Shown here: piece after piece, positions 41,237 through 49,941 of the stretch
How the letters are laid out: the number at the start of each line of letters is the position of its first letter
Position numbering within the stretch: the first letter of the stretch is position 1
Source: Streptomyces flavotricini
GTDB taxonomy: Bacteria; Actinomycetota; Actinomycetes; Streptomycetales; Streptomycetaceae
Direction of reading: 5' to 3'
Assembly: GCF_020639365.1 (NCBI RefSeq)
Contig: NZ_JAINUL010000001.1
Coordinates: 7,166,211 to 7,230,210 of the forward strand
Length of the DNA: 64,000 nt
Notes under the pieces: model-generated
Seen by the model: the letters and a program-made list of their open reading frames with translations, nothing else
The model's database searches: none
What the model was told of the DNA's origin: nothing
Made by a program: the position numbers and the translations under genes

Positions 41237-41299
41237 GGGGTGTCCGCAAAGTCCCGCCTGCCCCGCGACGCCCGGCGCTACTTTGCGGACACCCCCTAG
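41233..41299. terminator. Long hairpin with 20-bp perfect arms between bioF and DUF397 genes
   Basis: CTAGGGGGTGTCCGCAAAGT (41233-41252) is exactly complementary to 41280-41299, with a 27-nt loop. It includes the bioF stop and ends 5 nt before the convergent DUF397 stop, so it can serve both directions. CTAG at both outer ends and TIR-like arms leave open a small transposon-derived origin. Confidence 0.7.
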
Positions 41300-41303
41300 G
41301 GCT

Positions 41304-41534
41304 TCACGCGAGCACGTCCGCGTCCGCCCGTACGGCTGCGAGGAAGCCGTCCCAGGCCGGCCCGGTGAAGAGCACGGCCGGGCCGTCCGTCCGCTTCGAG
41401 TCGCGGACGGCCAGCAGGCCGCCGCCACCGAGGACGGCGGTTTCCACGCAGTTGTTCATTCCGGTGCTGCGGCTGCTCCGCCGCCACCGCGCGCTGATCA
41501 GAAGTCCGCTGGTGGAGAGGGGGGTTGCGGACAC
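41304..41534 (-). CDS. DUF397 domain protein
   Basis: The 76-residue protein starts at GTG 41534, with AAGGAGG just upstream overlapping the end of the XRE gene. ARWRRSSRSTGMNNCVETAV and LLAVRDSKRTDGPAVLFTG, then AWDGFLAAVR, are the standard DUF397 pattern. These proteins are always found with DUF5753-type XRE regulators in streptomycetes and appear to act as their antagonists in development and antibiotic control. Confidence 0.92.
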   Translation of the reverse strand: MSATPLSTSGLLISARWRRSSRSTGMNNCVETAVLGGGGLLAVRDSKRTDGPAVLFTGPAWDGFLAAVRADADVLA

Positions 41535-41546
41535 GGGGGTGCCTCC

Positions 41547-42434
41547 TTACGCGTCGTCAGCGAGTGAGCTGATGAGATCCGACGAGTCCTGGGGCGGGAG
41601 GGCGTGCGCCTGGATGGTGCGGAATGCGGCGCTGTACGCCTCGAGGTCTTCCTTCCGCTCCAGGTAGAGGCTACTCGTCAAATGGTCGAGTACCACCACG
41701 TCCAGATCGGCGATGTTCGGAAATGAGAAAATTACGAACGGTCCTGTCAGGCCGAGATGACCCCCCACGCTGAACGGCAGTACCTGCAGCCGCACTTGCG
41801 GCAGCCGGGCCACCTGTCCCAGGTGCCGCAACTGCGCCGCCATCACCCCCGGCCCGCCGATCTGCCGCCGCAGCACCGCCTCGTCCAGTACCGCGCTCAG
41901 CTCCAGCGGCGGATCCGCCCGCAGCACCGACTGCCGGGCCAGCCGTACGTCGACCAGCGCGTCCACCTTGGGCTCCGGCAGCCCGCCCAGCGCGGCCCGG
42001 GTCACCGCCCGCGCGTACTCCGGGGTCTGCAGCAGGCCCGGCACCACGGAGAGCTCGACCGTGCGGGCCGAGCGGGCGCTCGCCTCCAGGCTGATGAAGT
42101 CCCGGTACTCCTGGGGCAGCAGGCCCCGGTAGTCGTGCCACCACTGGCGGCCGCGCCCCGCCTCGCCACCGCCCGCCGCGGGTCCGGCCGCCGAGGCGGA
42201 CAGGGCCTCCAGCAGCGCCCGTTGCTCGGGGCTGACGACCTTCGCGTACACGTCGAGGAGGAGGCGGATGTCCTCCGGTTTCACGCCACTGCGCCCCGTC
42301 TCGATGCGGCTGATTTTCGATTGGTGCCACCCCGCGATCCGGGCGGCCTCACCACTGGTGAGTCCGGTCCGGTCGCGCAGCGCGCGCAATTCCTCGCCGA
42401 GCTTGCGCCGACGCACCGCGGGACCGTGCTGCAT
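41547..42434 (-). CDS. XRE-family regulator with DUF5753 domain
   Basis: The start is ATG 42434 (MQHGPAVRRRKLGEELRALR), giving 295 residues. HTH_XRE is at about 12-68 (DRTGLTSGEAARIAGWHQSK, SRIETGRSGVKPEDIRLLLD). DUF5753 is at about 105-285 (QEYRDFISLEASARSARTVE; VPGLLQTPEYARAV; QLRHLGQVARLPQVRLQVLP). It forms a regulator pair with the DUF397 gene 12 nt downstream and is divergent from the ATPase at 42631. This trio is a recurring Streptomyces arrangement. Confidence 0.93.
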   Translation of the reverse strand: MQHGPAVRRRKLGEELRALRDRTGLTSGEAARIAGWHQSKISRIETGRSGVKPEDIRLLLDVYAKVVSPEQRALLEALSASAAGPAAGGGEAGRGRQWWHDYRGLLPQEYRDFISLEASARSARTVELSVVPGLLQTPEYARAVTRAALGGLPEPKVDALVDVRLARQSVLRADPPLELSAVLDEAVLRRQIGGPGVMAAQLRHLGQVARLPQVRLQVLPFSVGGHLGLTGPFVIFSFPNIADLDVVVLDHLTSSLYLERKEDLEAYSAAFRTIQAHALPPQDSSDLISSLADDA

Positions 42435-42630
42435 ACCCGCCTCCTTCCACCGGCACAGCTCGCACCAGTCTGCCGTCCAAATACGCTCTTCCGTAGCAGA
42501 GTTCACCGCATTGGGCGACAGATATATGCATATCTTGAGGGAACGGCCGCACCGGCGGGACGATGGGTGGCACTCTGGCGTCCAGCACAGATCCGGGGCG
42601 TTTCGCCCCGGTGGGAAAGGGACCGTCGCC

Positions 42631-43080
42631 ATGGCAGACCACCAGGAAGCATCCGTCACTCTGCCGAGCGATCCCGCCTCGGTCGCCACCGCCCGCCGCT
42701 ACGTCGCGGAGGTGCTCGGTGAATGGGGACTGCCCGACGAGGCCGACACCGCGGACAGCGTCCGGCTGATCGTCTCGGAGCTCGCCACCAACGCCGTCCA
42801 GCACACCTTCGGCCAGTCGCCCAGCTTCACCGTCGACGTCCGCCTGGAGCGAGGGGAGTGGCTGCGCGTCGGCGTGACCGACAGTCACCCGCGCTGGCCC
42901 AGGCGCCTGCCGGCCGCCGTCCAGCAGGACAACGGGCGGGGGATGGTCATCATCCGCTGGCTGACCGCCGAGGCGGGTGGCCGGCTCTCGGTCAGCCCCA
43001 CCGAGGACGGCGGCAAGACCGTCTGGATCGCCCTTCCCTGGCCCGTCGGGGCCGCCGCGGAGAGCGTCTCGGGCTGTTGA
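42631..43080 (+). CDS. ATP-binding anti-sigma-factor-like protein (HATPase_c_2)
   Basis: The 149-residue protein contains RLIVSELATNAVQHTFG (N-box with Asn), RVGVTDSHPRWPRRLP (G1-like Asp) and DNGRGMVIIRWLTAEAGGRL (G2). It has only the GHKL ATPase fold with no His-kinase helix, like RsbW/SpoIIAB. It may bind a sigma factor or assist the adjacent XRE/DUF397 pair. GGGAAAGGGACC precedes the ATG. Confidence 0.88.
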   Translation: MADHQEASVTLPSDPASVATARRYVAEVLGEWGLPDEADTADSVRLIVSELATNAVQHTFGQSPSFTVDVRLERGEWLRVGVTDSHPRWPRRLPAAVQQDNGRGMVIIRWLTAEAGGRLSVSPTEDGGKTVWIALPWPVGAAAESVSGC

Positions 43081-43107
43081 TCCCGTACGGCCACGGGGCC
43101 GGTGCGC

Positions 43108-43123
43108 GTTCCGTATACGGAAC
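43108..43123. promoter_or_regulatory. 16-bp palindrome upstream of the urease operon
   Basis: GTTCCGTATACGGAAC is perfectly self-complementary and begins 28 nt after the ATPase stop. It could end that gene or bind a regulator. Confidence 0.35.
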
Positions 43124-43153
43124 CGGGTGCGGGCGGCCCGGGAGTTGAACCGG

Positions 43154-43189
43154 GTGCCTTCCCGAAACGTGGGTTAACGCGGCGGAAAA
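43154..43189 (+). promoter_or_regulatory. Candidate GlnR box upstream of ureA
   Basis: GTGCC (43154), GAAAC (43164), TTAAC (43174) and GAAAA (43185) are spaced by 5-6 nt, resembling the GTnAC-n6-GAAAC repeats bound by the nitrogen regulator GlnR. The last spacing is exactly 6. Urease genes are known GlnR targets in Streptomyces. Confidence 0.4.
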
Positions 43190-43319
43190 ACACGCCGCCT
43201 AGCGTGGCGGACACGGGCTTCCGTCAATGATCACCCATCCTTCGGCAAAGCGCCGGTGCGCGGGACGGAAAGCCTTTCTCTGCGTTGGGCAAGAGAGGCT
43301 TGGCTCGGATATGCGCAGG

Positions 43320-43334
43320 TCAACAAAGTGTTGA
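43320..43334 (+). promoter_or_regulatory. Inverted repeat close to the ureA promoter
   Basis: TCAACA-AAG-TGTTGA is a perfect dyad 61 nt before the ureA GTG. TAACGT (43342-43347) just downstream is a possible -10 box, so the dyad would cover the -35 region. The regulator is unknown. Confidence 0.35.
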
Positions 43335-43394
43335 AGGCCGCTAACGTCGGCCCGGCGCGACGCTGATCTGGTCCCCGGAAACTTGGTGATACGA

Positions 43395-43697
43395 GTGCAA
43401 CTGACACCTCACGAGCAGGAACGGCTGCTCATCCACGTGGCCGCGGACGTGGCCGAGAAGCGCAAGGCGCGCGGCGTGCTCCTCAACCACCCCGAGGCGG
43501 TCGCCCTGATCACCTCGCACATCCTCGAAGGGGCCCGCGACGGGCGGACCGTGGCCGAGCTCATGGCCTCCGGCCGCACCGTCCTCGGCCGCGACCAGGT
43601 GATGGAGGGGATCCCCGAGATGATCCACGACGTCCAGGTCGAGGCGACCTTCCCCGACGGCACCAAACTCGTCACCGTCCACGACCCGATCGTCTGA
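43395..43697 (+). CDS. ureA: Urease gamma subunit
   Basis: The GTG at 43395 gives MQLTPHEQERLLIHVAADVA and exactly 100 residues, the standard UreA length; a TTG upstream adds four residues. LLNHPEAVALITSHILEGAR and the PEMIHDVQVEATFPDGTKL end are typical. UreA, UreB and UreC form the nickel urease that hydrolyses urea to ammonia and CO2. It is the first gene of a six-gene operon. Confidence 0.95.
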   Translation: MQLTPHEQERLLIHVAADVAEKRKARGVLLNHPEAVALITSHILEGARDGRTVAELMASGRTVLGRDQVMEGIPEMIHDVQVEATFPDGTKLVTVHDPIV

Positions 43698-43711
43698 AGG
43701 GGAGAACCCGC

Positions 43712-44023
43712 ATGATCCCCGGCGAAATCGTCCACGGGGACGGCCCGGTGCGCCTCAACGAGGGCCGGCCCGTCACCCGCCTCACCGTGCTCAACGCCGC
43801 CGACCGGCCCGTCCAGGTCGGCTCCCACTACCACTTCGCCGAGGCCAACCCCGGCCTCGACTTCGACCGCCCGGCCGCCCGCGGGCTGCGGCTCAACATC
43901 GCGGCCGGCACCGCCGTGCGCTTCGAGCCGGGCATCCCGGTCGCCGTGGAACTCGTACCGCTGGGCGGGCTGCGCACCGTACCCGGCCTGCGCGGGGAGA
44001 CCGGGGGGCCGCTCGATGGCTGA
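43712..44023 (+). CDS. ureB: Urease beta subunit
   Basis: The 103-residue protein MIPGEIVHGDGPVRLNEGRP has VGSHYHFAEANPGLDFDR and the conserved IAAGTAVRFEPG. It is a separate small subunit as usual in actinobacteria, 14 nt after ureA and overlapping ureC by 8 nt. Confidence 0.95.
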   Translation: MIPGEIVHGDGPVRLNEGRPVTRLTVLNAADRPVQVGSHYHFAEANPGLDFDRPAARGLRLNIAAGTAVRFEPGIPVAVELVPLGGLRTVPGLRGETGGPLDG

Positions 44024-45737
44024 GCTCGACCGCCGCGCGTACGCCGACCTCTTCGGGCCGACCGCGGGCGACCGCATCCGGCTCGCCGACACCGACCTGT
44101 TCGTGGAGATCGAGCGGGACCTCAGCGGAGGCCCCGGACGCTCCGGCGACGAGGCCGTGTTCGGCGGCGGCAAGGTGATCCGCGAGTCCATGGGCCAGGC
44201 CCGCACCACGCGCGCCGAGGGCGCACCGGACACGGTGATCACGGGAGTCGTCGTCCTCGACCACTGGGGCATCGTCAAGGCCGACATCGGCATCCGGGAC
44301 GGCCGCATCTGCGGCATCGGGAAGGCCGGCAACCCCGACACGATGGACGGGGTGGACCCCGCCCTCGTGATCGGCCCCGAGACCGAGATCATCGCGGGCA
44401 ACGGGAAGATCGTCACGGCGGGCGCCATCGACGCCCACGTGCACTTCATCTCGCCGACCGTCGTCGACGAGGCCCTCGCCTCCGGCATCACCACCCTGGT
44501 GGGCGGTGGCACCGGACCCGCCGAGGGCACCAAGGCCACCACCGTCACGCCCGGACCCTGGCACCTCGCCCGGATGTTCGCGGCCCTGGAGTCCTACCCC
44601 GTCAACATCGGCCTGCTGGGCAAGGGCAACACCATGTCCCGGGAGGCCATGCACTCGCAGCTGCGCGGCGGCGCCCTCGGGTTCAAGATCCACGAGGACT
44701 GGGGGGCCACCCCCGCCGTCATCGACGCCTGCCTGAGCGTCTGCGAGGAGACCGGCGCCCAGGTCGCCATCCACACCGACACCCTCAACGAGGCCGGATT
44801 CGTCGGCGACACGCTCGCCGCCATCGCCGGACGGACGATCCACTCGTACCACACCGAGGGTGCGGGCGGCGGGCACGCACCCGACATCATCACCGTGGTC
44901 TCCGAGCCGAACATCCTGCCCAGCTCCACGAACCCGACCCGGCCGCACACCGTCAACACCATCGAGGAACACCTCGACATGCTGATGGTCTGCCACCACC
45001 TCAATCCGGCCGTCCCCGAGGACCTGGCCTTCGCCGAATCCCGGATCCGGCCCTCGACCATCGCCGCCGAGGACGTCCTGCACGACCTCGGCGCGATCTC
45101 CATCATCTCCTCCGACGCCCAGGCCATGGGCCGCGTCGGCGAGGTCGTGATGCGCACCTGGCAGACCGCCCACGTCATGAAGAAACGGCGCGGCTTCCTG
45201 CCCGGCGACGGACCGGCCGACAACCACCGCGCCCGCCGCTACGTCGCCAAGTACACGATCAACCCCGCCGTGGCCCAGGGCCTCGCGCGGGAGATCGGCT
45301 CGGTGGAGACCGGCAAGCTCGCCGACCTCGTGCTGTGGACGCCCGCCTTCTTCGGGGTGAAGCCCGAAGTGGTCATCAAGGGCGGCCAGATCGCCTACGC
45401 GCAGATGGGCGACGCGAACGCCTCCATCCCGACCCCGCAGCCGGTGCTGCCCCGCCCGATGTTCGGAAGCCACGGCCGGGCACCCGGCCTGAACTCGGTC
45501 AACTTCACCGCGCAGGCCGCGCTCGACGACGAGCTGCCCGAACGGCTCGGACTCGGCAAGCGGTTCGTGGCCATAGAGAGCACCCGCAAGGTGGGCAAGG
45601 CGGACATGCGCAACAACGACGCCATGCCGAGGGTCGAGGTCGACGCCGACACCTTCACCGTCACCATCGACGGCGAGGTGGTGGAGCCCGCGCCCGCCAC
45701 GGAGCTGCCCATGGCGCAGAGATACTTCCTCTTCTGA
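44016..45737 (+). CDS. ureC: Urease alpha (catalytic) subunit
   Basis: The 573-residue protein contains nickel-ligand DAHVHF, the carbamylated Lys (Lys224) in GFKIHEDWGA, HTDTLNEAGFV, HSYHTEGAGGGHAPD, and the active-site flap MVCHHLNP with its Cys and His. The C-terminal PMAQRYFLF is canonical. All metal ligands are present, so the enzyme should be active once the accessory proteins load nickel. Confidence 0.97.
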   Translation: MAELDRRAYADLFGPTAGDRIRLADTDLFVEIERDLSGGPGRSGDEAVFGGGKVIRESMGQARTTRAEGAPDTVITGVVVLDHWGIVKADIGIRDGRICGIGKAGNPDTMDGVDPALVIGPETEIIAGNGKIVTAGAIDAHVHFISPTVVDEALASGITTLVGGGTGPAEGTKATTVTPGPWHLARMFAALESYPVNIGLLGKGNTMSREAMHSQLRGGALGFKIHEDWGATPAVIDACLSVCEETGAQVAIHTDTLNEAGFVGDTLAAIAGRTIHSYHTEGAGGGHAPDIITVVSEPNILPSSTNPTRPHTVNTIEEHLDMLMVCHHLNPAVPEDLAFAESRIRPSTIAAEDVLHDLGAISIISSDAQAMGRVGEVVMRTWQTAHVMKKRRGFLPGDGPADNHRARRYVAKYTINPAVAQGLAREIGSVETGKLADLVLWTPAFFGVKPEVVIKGGQIAYAQMGDANASIPTPQPVLPRPMFGSHGRAPGLNSVNFTAQAALDDELPERLGLGKRFVAIESTRKVGKADMRNNDAMPRVEVDADTFTVTIDGEVVEPAPATELPMAQRYFLF

Positions 45738-45767
45738 CATGGAGCCCCTGCTGACGGCGGTGGCCCG

Positions 45768-46442
45768 ATGAGCCTCGCCGCCCTCCTCGTCCTCGCCGAC
45801 GGACGCTTCCCCGCCGGCGGCCACGCCCACTCCGGCGGGGCCGAGGCCGCCTGCAAGGCCGGCCGGATCCACGACGCCGCCACCCTGGAGGAGTTCTGCC
45901 GCGGCCGGCTGCACACGGCCGGACTCACCGCCGCCGGGCTCGCCGCGGCCGCGGCACTCGGGCTCGACCCGGCGGTCCTCGACGCCGCGGCCGACGCCCG
46001 CACGCCCTCGCCCGCGCTGCGCGCCGCGGCCCGCCGGCTGGGCCGGCAGCTGTTGCGGGCCGCCCGGGCCCCCTGGCCCGCCGCCGAACTCGACGCGCTC
46101 GCCGCGGCCTTCCCGCGCGGGGCGCACCAGCCGGTGGTGCTCGGGCTCACCGCCCGGGCGGCGGGGCTCGGGCCGCCGGAGGCCGCACACGTGGCGGCGT
46201 ACGAGAGCGTGAGCGGTCCGGCGACCGCGACGGTGCGGCTGCTCGGCCTGGACCCCTTCGAGGCGAGCGGGGTCCTGGCCCGCCTCGCCCCCGAGCTCGA
46301 CGCGGTCTCGGACCGGGCCGCGCGAGCCGCCCACCGGGCCCGGCGGGAAGGCCCGGGCGCCCTGCCCGCGGCCTCCTCGCCGCTGCTGGACATCGCGGCG
46401 GAGGTCCATGCCGACTGGCCGGTCCGGCTGTTCGCCTCCTGA
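45768..46442 (+). CDS. ureF: Urease accessory protein UreF
   Basis: The 224-residue helical protein starts MSLAALLVLADGRFPAGGHA; LADGRFPAGGHAHSGG is the UreF hallmark. It works with UreD and UreG in loading nickel onto UreC. It begins 30 nt after ureC. No ureE gene is present in this operon, a common streptomycete arrangement. Confidence 0.92.
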   Translation: MSLAALLVLADGRFPAGGHAHSGGAEAACKAGRIHDAATLEEFCRGRLHTAGLTAAGLAAAAALGLDPAVLDAAADARTPSPALRAAARRLGRQLLRAARAPWPAAELDALAAAFPRGAHQPVVLGLTARAAGLGPPEAAHVAAYESVSGPATATVRLLGLDPFEASGVLARLAPELDAVSDRAARAAHRARREGPGALPAASSPLLDIAAEVHADWPVRLFAS

Positions 46443-46477
46443 CTTCCCTCCCCACACCTCCACGACCGGAGACCCCC

Positions 46478-47164
46478 ATGCACCTCGACCACGGCGTGAC
46501 CTACCCCCAGCGCCACACCCACAGTGCCGAGCCCGTACGGGCGGACGGCTCGCGCCGCGCCCTGCGCATCGGACTCGGCGGCCCCGTCGGCTCCGGGAAG
46601 ACGGCCACCGTCGCCGCGCTCTGCCGCGTCCTGCGCGCCGAGCTGTCGATGGCCGTCGTCACCAACGACATCTACACCCGGGAGGACGCCGAGTTCCTGC
46701 TCCGCGAAGCCGTCCTGCCGCCGGAGCGGATCAGCGCGGTGGAGACCGGTGCCTGCCCGCACACCGCCATCCGCGACGACATCTCCGCCAACCTGGAGGC
46801 GGTGGAGGAGCTGGAGGAGACGGTCGGCCCGCTCGACCTGATCCTCGTCGAGTCCGGAGGCGACAACCTGACCGCCACCTTCTCGCGCGGCCTCGTCGAC
46901 GCCCAGATCTTCGTCATCGACGTCGCGGGCGGGGACGACATCCCGCGCAAGGGCGGCCCGGGTGTCACCACCGCCGACCTGCTCGTCGTCAACAAGACCG
47001 ACCTCGCCCCCTACGTGGGCTCCGACCTGGACCGGATGGCCCGCGACGCCGCCGACCAGCGCGGTGAACTCCCCGTCGCCTTCCAGTCGCTGCGCGGCGC
47101 CGAGGGCGTGGCTCCGGTGGCCGCCTGGGTGCGCGAGCGGATCGCCGCCTGGGCCGCCCGGTGA
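46478..47164 (+). CDS. ureG: Urease accessory GTPase UreG
   Basis: In this 228-residue protein the P-loop is GLGGPVGSGKTATVAALCR, followed by VVTNDIYTREDAEFL, VETGACPHTAIRDD, the switch LILVESGGDNLTATFS and VVNKTDLAPYVG for guanine recognition. The His-rich MHLDHGVTYPQRHTH start could hold nickel. Its stop overlaps the ureD GTG. Confidence 0.96.
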   Translation: MHLDHGVTYPQRHTHSAEPVRADGSRRALRIGLGGPVGSGKTATVAALCRVLRAELSMAVVTNDIYTREDAEFLLREAVLPPERISAVETGACPHTAIRDDISANLEAVEELEETVGPLDLILVESGGDNLTATFSRGLVDAQIFVIDVAGGDDIPRKGGPGVTTADLLVVNKTDLAPYVGSDLDRMARDAADQRGELPVAFQSLRGAEGVAPVAAWVRERIAAWAAR

Positions 47165-48051
47165 GCCTTACGGTGGCCGGAGCGCCTCCCGCCGCACCGC
47201 CGGCCCCGGCTCCGCCCGGCCCGGCCCCGTCGGAATCGGACGCTCCGGCCAGGCCCTCTCCGACCGGGCCCGCTCCGGCCCGTACCGCCCCGGCCCGCAC
47301 CGGGGTACGGGCCACGGCCCGGATCTCCGCGGTCGCCGACGGCCGCGGCGGAACCGCCCTGCCCCTGCTGGCCGGCGAGGGACCGCTCGCGCTGCGCCGC
47401 ACCCGCGGCACGGCCGCCGAGGCCGGCGTGATGCTGGTCGGCGCGATGAGCGCCCCGCTCGGCGGGGACCACCTCACGGTCGAGGCCGCCACCGGTCCCG
47501 GGGCCCGGCTCGCCCTTGCCTCGGCGGCCGCCACCCTGGCGCTGCCCGGCCGGGGTGGCGCGCCCGCGCGGTACGACGTACGGCTGACCCTGGCCGGGGA
47601 CTCGGCGCTGCGGTGGCTGCCGGAGCCGCTGGTCTCCGTACGCGGCAGCGACCTGCGGGTGCGCACCCGCGCCGAACTCGCCCCCACGGCCCGGCTGCTG
47701 CTGCGCGAGGAGCAGGTGCTGGGCCGTACGGGGGAGGCGCCGGGGCTCCTGCGCAGCCGGCTCACCGTGACCCGGGACGGGCGCCCCCTGCTGGACCAGG
47801 AGCTGGCCTGTGGACCGGGCGCACCCGGCGGCTGGGACGGCCCGGCGGGGCTCGCGGGCCACCGGGCGCTCGGTCAGCTCCTGGTCGTGGACCCGGCGTT
47901 CGCCGCATCGGCGCCGACCGCCGCGGTGCTCGGGGAGTTCGCGGCCGTCACCCCGCTGGCCGGTCCGGCCGTCCTCGTGACGGCCCTGGCGCCCGACGCG
48001 CTGCGGCTGCGCGAGGTACTCGACGCGGCGTGTCGCACGTACGGCTGGTAA
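47161..48051 (+). CDS. ureD: Urease accessory protein UreD
   Basis: This is 296 residues from GTG 47161 with GTGA overlap to ureG. A Pro/Ala-rich N-terminal extension of about 45 residues precedes the UreD domain (RGTAAEAGVMLVGAMSAPLG, LRVRTRAELAPTARLLLREE). The protein is the scaffold that binds apo-urease. It is the last gene of ureABCFGD. Confidence 0.88.
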   Translation: MSLTVAGAPPAAPPAPAPPGPAPSESDAPARPSPTGPAPARTAPARTGVRATARISAVADGRGGTALPLLAGEGPLALRRTRGTAAEAGVMLVGAMSAPLGGDHLTVEAATGPGARLALASAAATLALPGRGGAPARYDVRLTLAGDSALRWLPEPLVSVRGSDLRVRTRAELAPTARLLLREEQVLGRTGEAPGLLRSRLTVTRDGRPLLDQELACGPGAPGGWDGPAGLAGHRALGQLLVVDPAFAASAPTAAVLGEFAAVTPLAGPAVLVTALAPDALRLREVLDAACRTYGW

Positions 48052-48241
48052 TCGCTGAGCGAACCTGGGACGAATGGGACACCGCTCAGCGGTACACGCC
48101 TTTCCGGTTATCGGGTTGGCAAAGAACGCGACCTTGCCCTGTTGTCAGGTGTTGGTCAGGCGAAAGGATCCCACTGTTCGACCGACCGACCCGACCAACC
48201 CGGCCTCCTCCGGCCGGGTCTGACGCAGGGGGAACAACCAC

Positions 48242-49906
48242 GTGATACGCACTGCAGCGCTGGGGAGCGCTGCCACTCTGATCACCGGAGCGCTGGCCGC
48301 CGGCCTGCTGCTGGCCCCGCCGGCCGCAGCGGCTTCGTCCAGCCAGAACAGCGGGTTCCCGGAGGCGCTGGGCGTCCAGCTCGCCGCCGCCCGCGCGGCC
48401 GCCACCGGCGTCGAGTGGAAGGACTGCCCCGCCGACTGGGGCTTCGAGGCCCCGATCCAGTGCGGCTGGGTCAAGGTCCCGCTGGACTACGCCAAGCCGT
48501 TCGGCAAGACCATCGACCTCGCGGTCGACCGGATCGGCAGCACCGGCACCAAGGAGGAGCGCCAGGGCGCGCTCATCTACAACCCCGGCGGCCCCGGCGG
48601 TTCCGGCATGCGCTTCCCGCGCCGGGTCACCACCAAGAGCCCGCTGTGGGTCAACACCTCCAAGGCCTACGACTTCGTGGGCTTCGACCCCCGCGGTGTC
48701 GGCCACTCCGCCCCGATCTCCTGCATCGACCCGCAGGAGTTCGTCAAGGCGCCCAAGGCCGACCCGGTCCCGTCCAACGAGGCGGACAAGCGTGCCCAGC
48801 GCAAGCTCGCCGCCGAGTACGCGGACGGCTGCAAGGAGCGCAGCGGCGAGATGCTGCCGCACATGACCACGCCGAACACCGCGCGCGACCTGGACGTCAT
48901 CCGGGCCGCCCTCGGTGAGAAGAAGCTGAACTACCTCGGCGTCTCCTACGGCACCTACCTCGGCGGCGTCTACGCGACGCTGTTCCCGACCCACGTGCGC
49001 CGCATGATCGTCGACAGCGTGGTCAACCCGGACACCGACAACATCTGGTACGAGGCCAACCTCGGCCAGGACGTCGCCTTCCAGACCCGCTGGAACGACT
49101 GGCAGGACTGGGTCGCCAAGTACGACTCCGTCTTCCACCTCGGCGACAGCCGCGCCAAGGTCGAGGCCAAGTACCAGCAGCTGCGCGCCCAGGCCAAGGC
49201 CAACCCGCTCGGCGGCGTCGTCGGCCCGAACGAGCTCATCGGCTTCTTCCAGGGCGCCCCGTACTACGACTCCTCGTGGGTCCCGGTCGCGCAGGCGTTC
49301 AGCGCCTGGGCCGCCGGTGACGAGAAGCCGCTGATCGAGGCCATCGCCCCGGACATGTCGGACACCAAGGGCAATGCCGCGTCCGAGAACAGCAACGCCG
49401 TCTACACCGCGGTGGAGTGCGCCGACGCCAAGTGGCCGACCAGCTGGGCCAAGTGGGACCGGGACAACACCAAGCTGAACGAGAAGTACCCGTTCCTGAC
49501 CTGGTCCAACGCGTGGATGAACCTGCCCTGCGCGACCTGGAAGGCCAAGCAGAGCAACCCGATCGAGGTCGGTGCCAAGCGCGGCCTGCCGCCGGTCCTG
49601 ATCGTCCAGTCCGAGCGTGACGCCGCCACGCCGTACGAGGGTGGCGTCGAGATGCACCGCCGCCTCGCCGGCTCGCGTCTGATCACCGAGCAGAACGCCG
49701 GCTCGCACGGTGTCACCAGCCTGGTGAACCCCTGCATCAACACCCGGGTGGACGCCTACCTGCTGACCGGCAAGGTCGACGCCAAGGACGTGAAGTGCGG
49801 CCCGCACGCCACTCCGGTCCCCCCGGCCCCGGCGGCCGCGAAGTCGCTGGCCAAGGCGCCGGCGTCCGCGCTCCCGGCGCAGGAGGAGCTGCCCGCCGTC
49901 CGCTAA
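48242..49906 (+). CDS. Secreted alpha/beta hydrolase, peptidase S33-like
   Basis: The 554-residue protein starts at GTG 48242 after CAGGGGGAACAACCAC. It has a Sec signal peptide (residues 1-30, ending APPAAAAS). The oxyanion loop is YNPGGPGGSGMRFP, the nucleophile elbow YLGVSYGTYLGGVYA, and the C-terminal TAP-like domain carries QSERDAATPYEGGVEMHRRL with catalytic Asp and NAGSHGVTS with His. It resembles streptomycete tripeptidyl aminopeptidases (SlpD/SlpE/Tap). A Pro/Ala tail follows. Confidence 0.88.
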   Translation: MIRTAALGSAATLITGALAAGLLLAPPAAAASSSQNSGFPEALGVQLAAARAAATGVEWKDCPADWGFEAPIQCGWVKVPLDYAKPFGKTIDLAVDRIGSTGTKEERQGALIYNPGGPGGSGMRFPRRVTTKSPLWVNTSKAYDFVGFDPRGVGHSAPISCIDPQEFVKAPKADPVPSNEADKRAQRKLAAEYADGCKERSGEMLPHMTTPNTARDLDVIRAALGEKKLNYLGVSYGTYLGGVYATLFPTHVRRMIVDSVVNPDTDNIWYEANLGQDVAFQTRWNDWQDWVAKYDSVFHLGDSRAKVEAKYQQLRAQAKANPLGGVVGPNELIGFFQGAPYYDSSWVPVAQAFSAWAAGDEKPLIEAIAPDMSDTKGNAASENSNAVYTAVECADAKWPTSWAKWDRDNTKLNEKYPFLTWSNAWMNLPCATWKAKQSNPIEVGAKRGLPPVLIVQSERDAATPYEGGVEMHRRLAGSRLITEQNAGSHGVTSLVNPCINTRVDAYLLTGKVDAKDVKCGPHATPVPPAPAAAKSLAKAPASALPAQEELPAVR

Positions 49907-49941
49907 GCCGGACGATCGGATGAAACGGCACGGGAGGAGGC

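Noticed and set aside
43130..43175. T-arm-like GGTTCAACTCCC on the minus strand
   Set aside because: The flanking bases cannot form the 5-bp T stem and no acceptor or anticodon arm is present.
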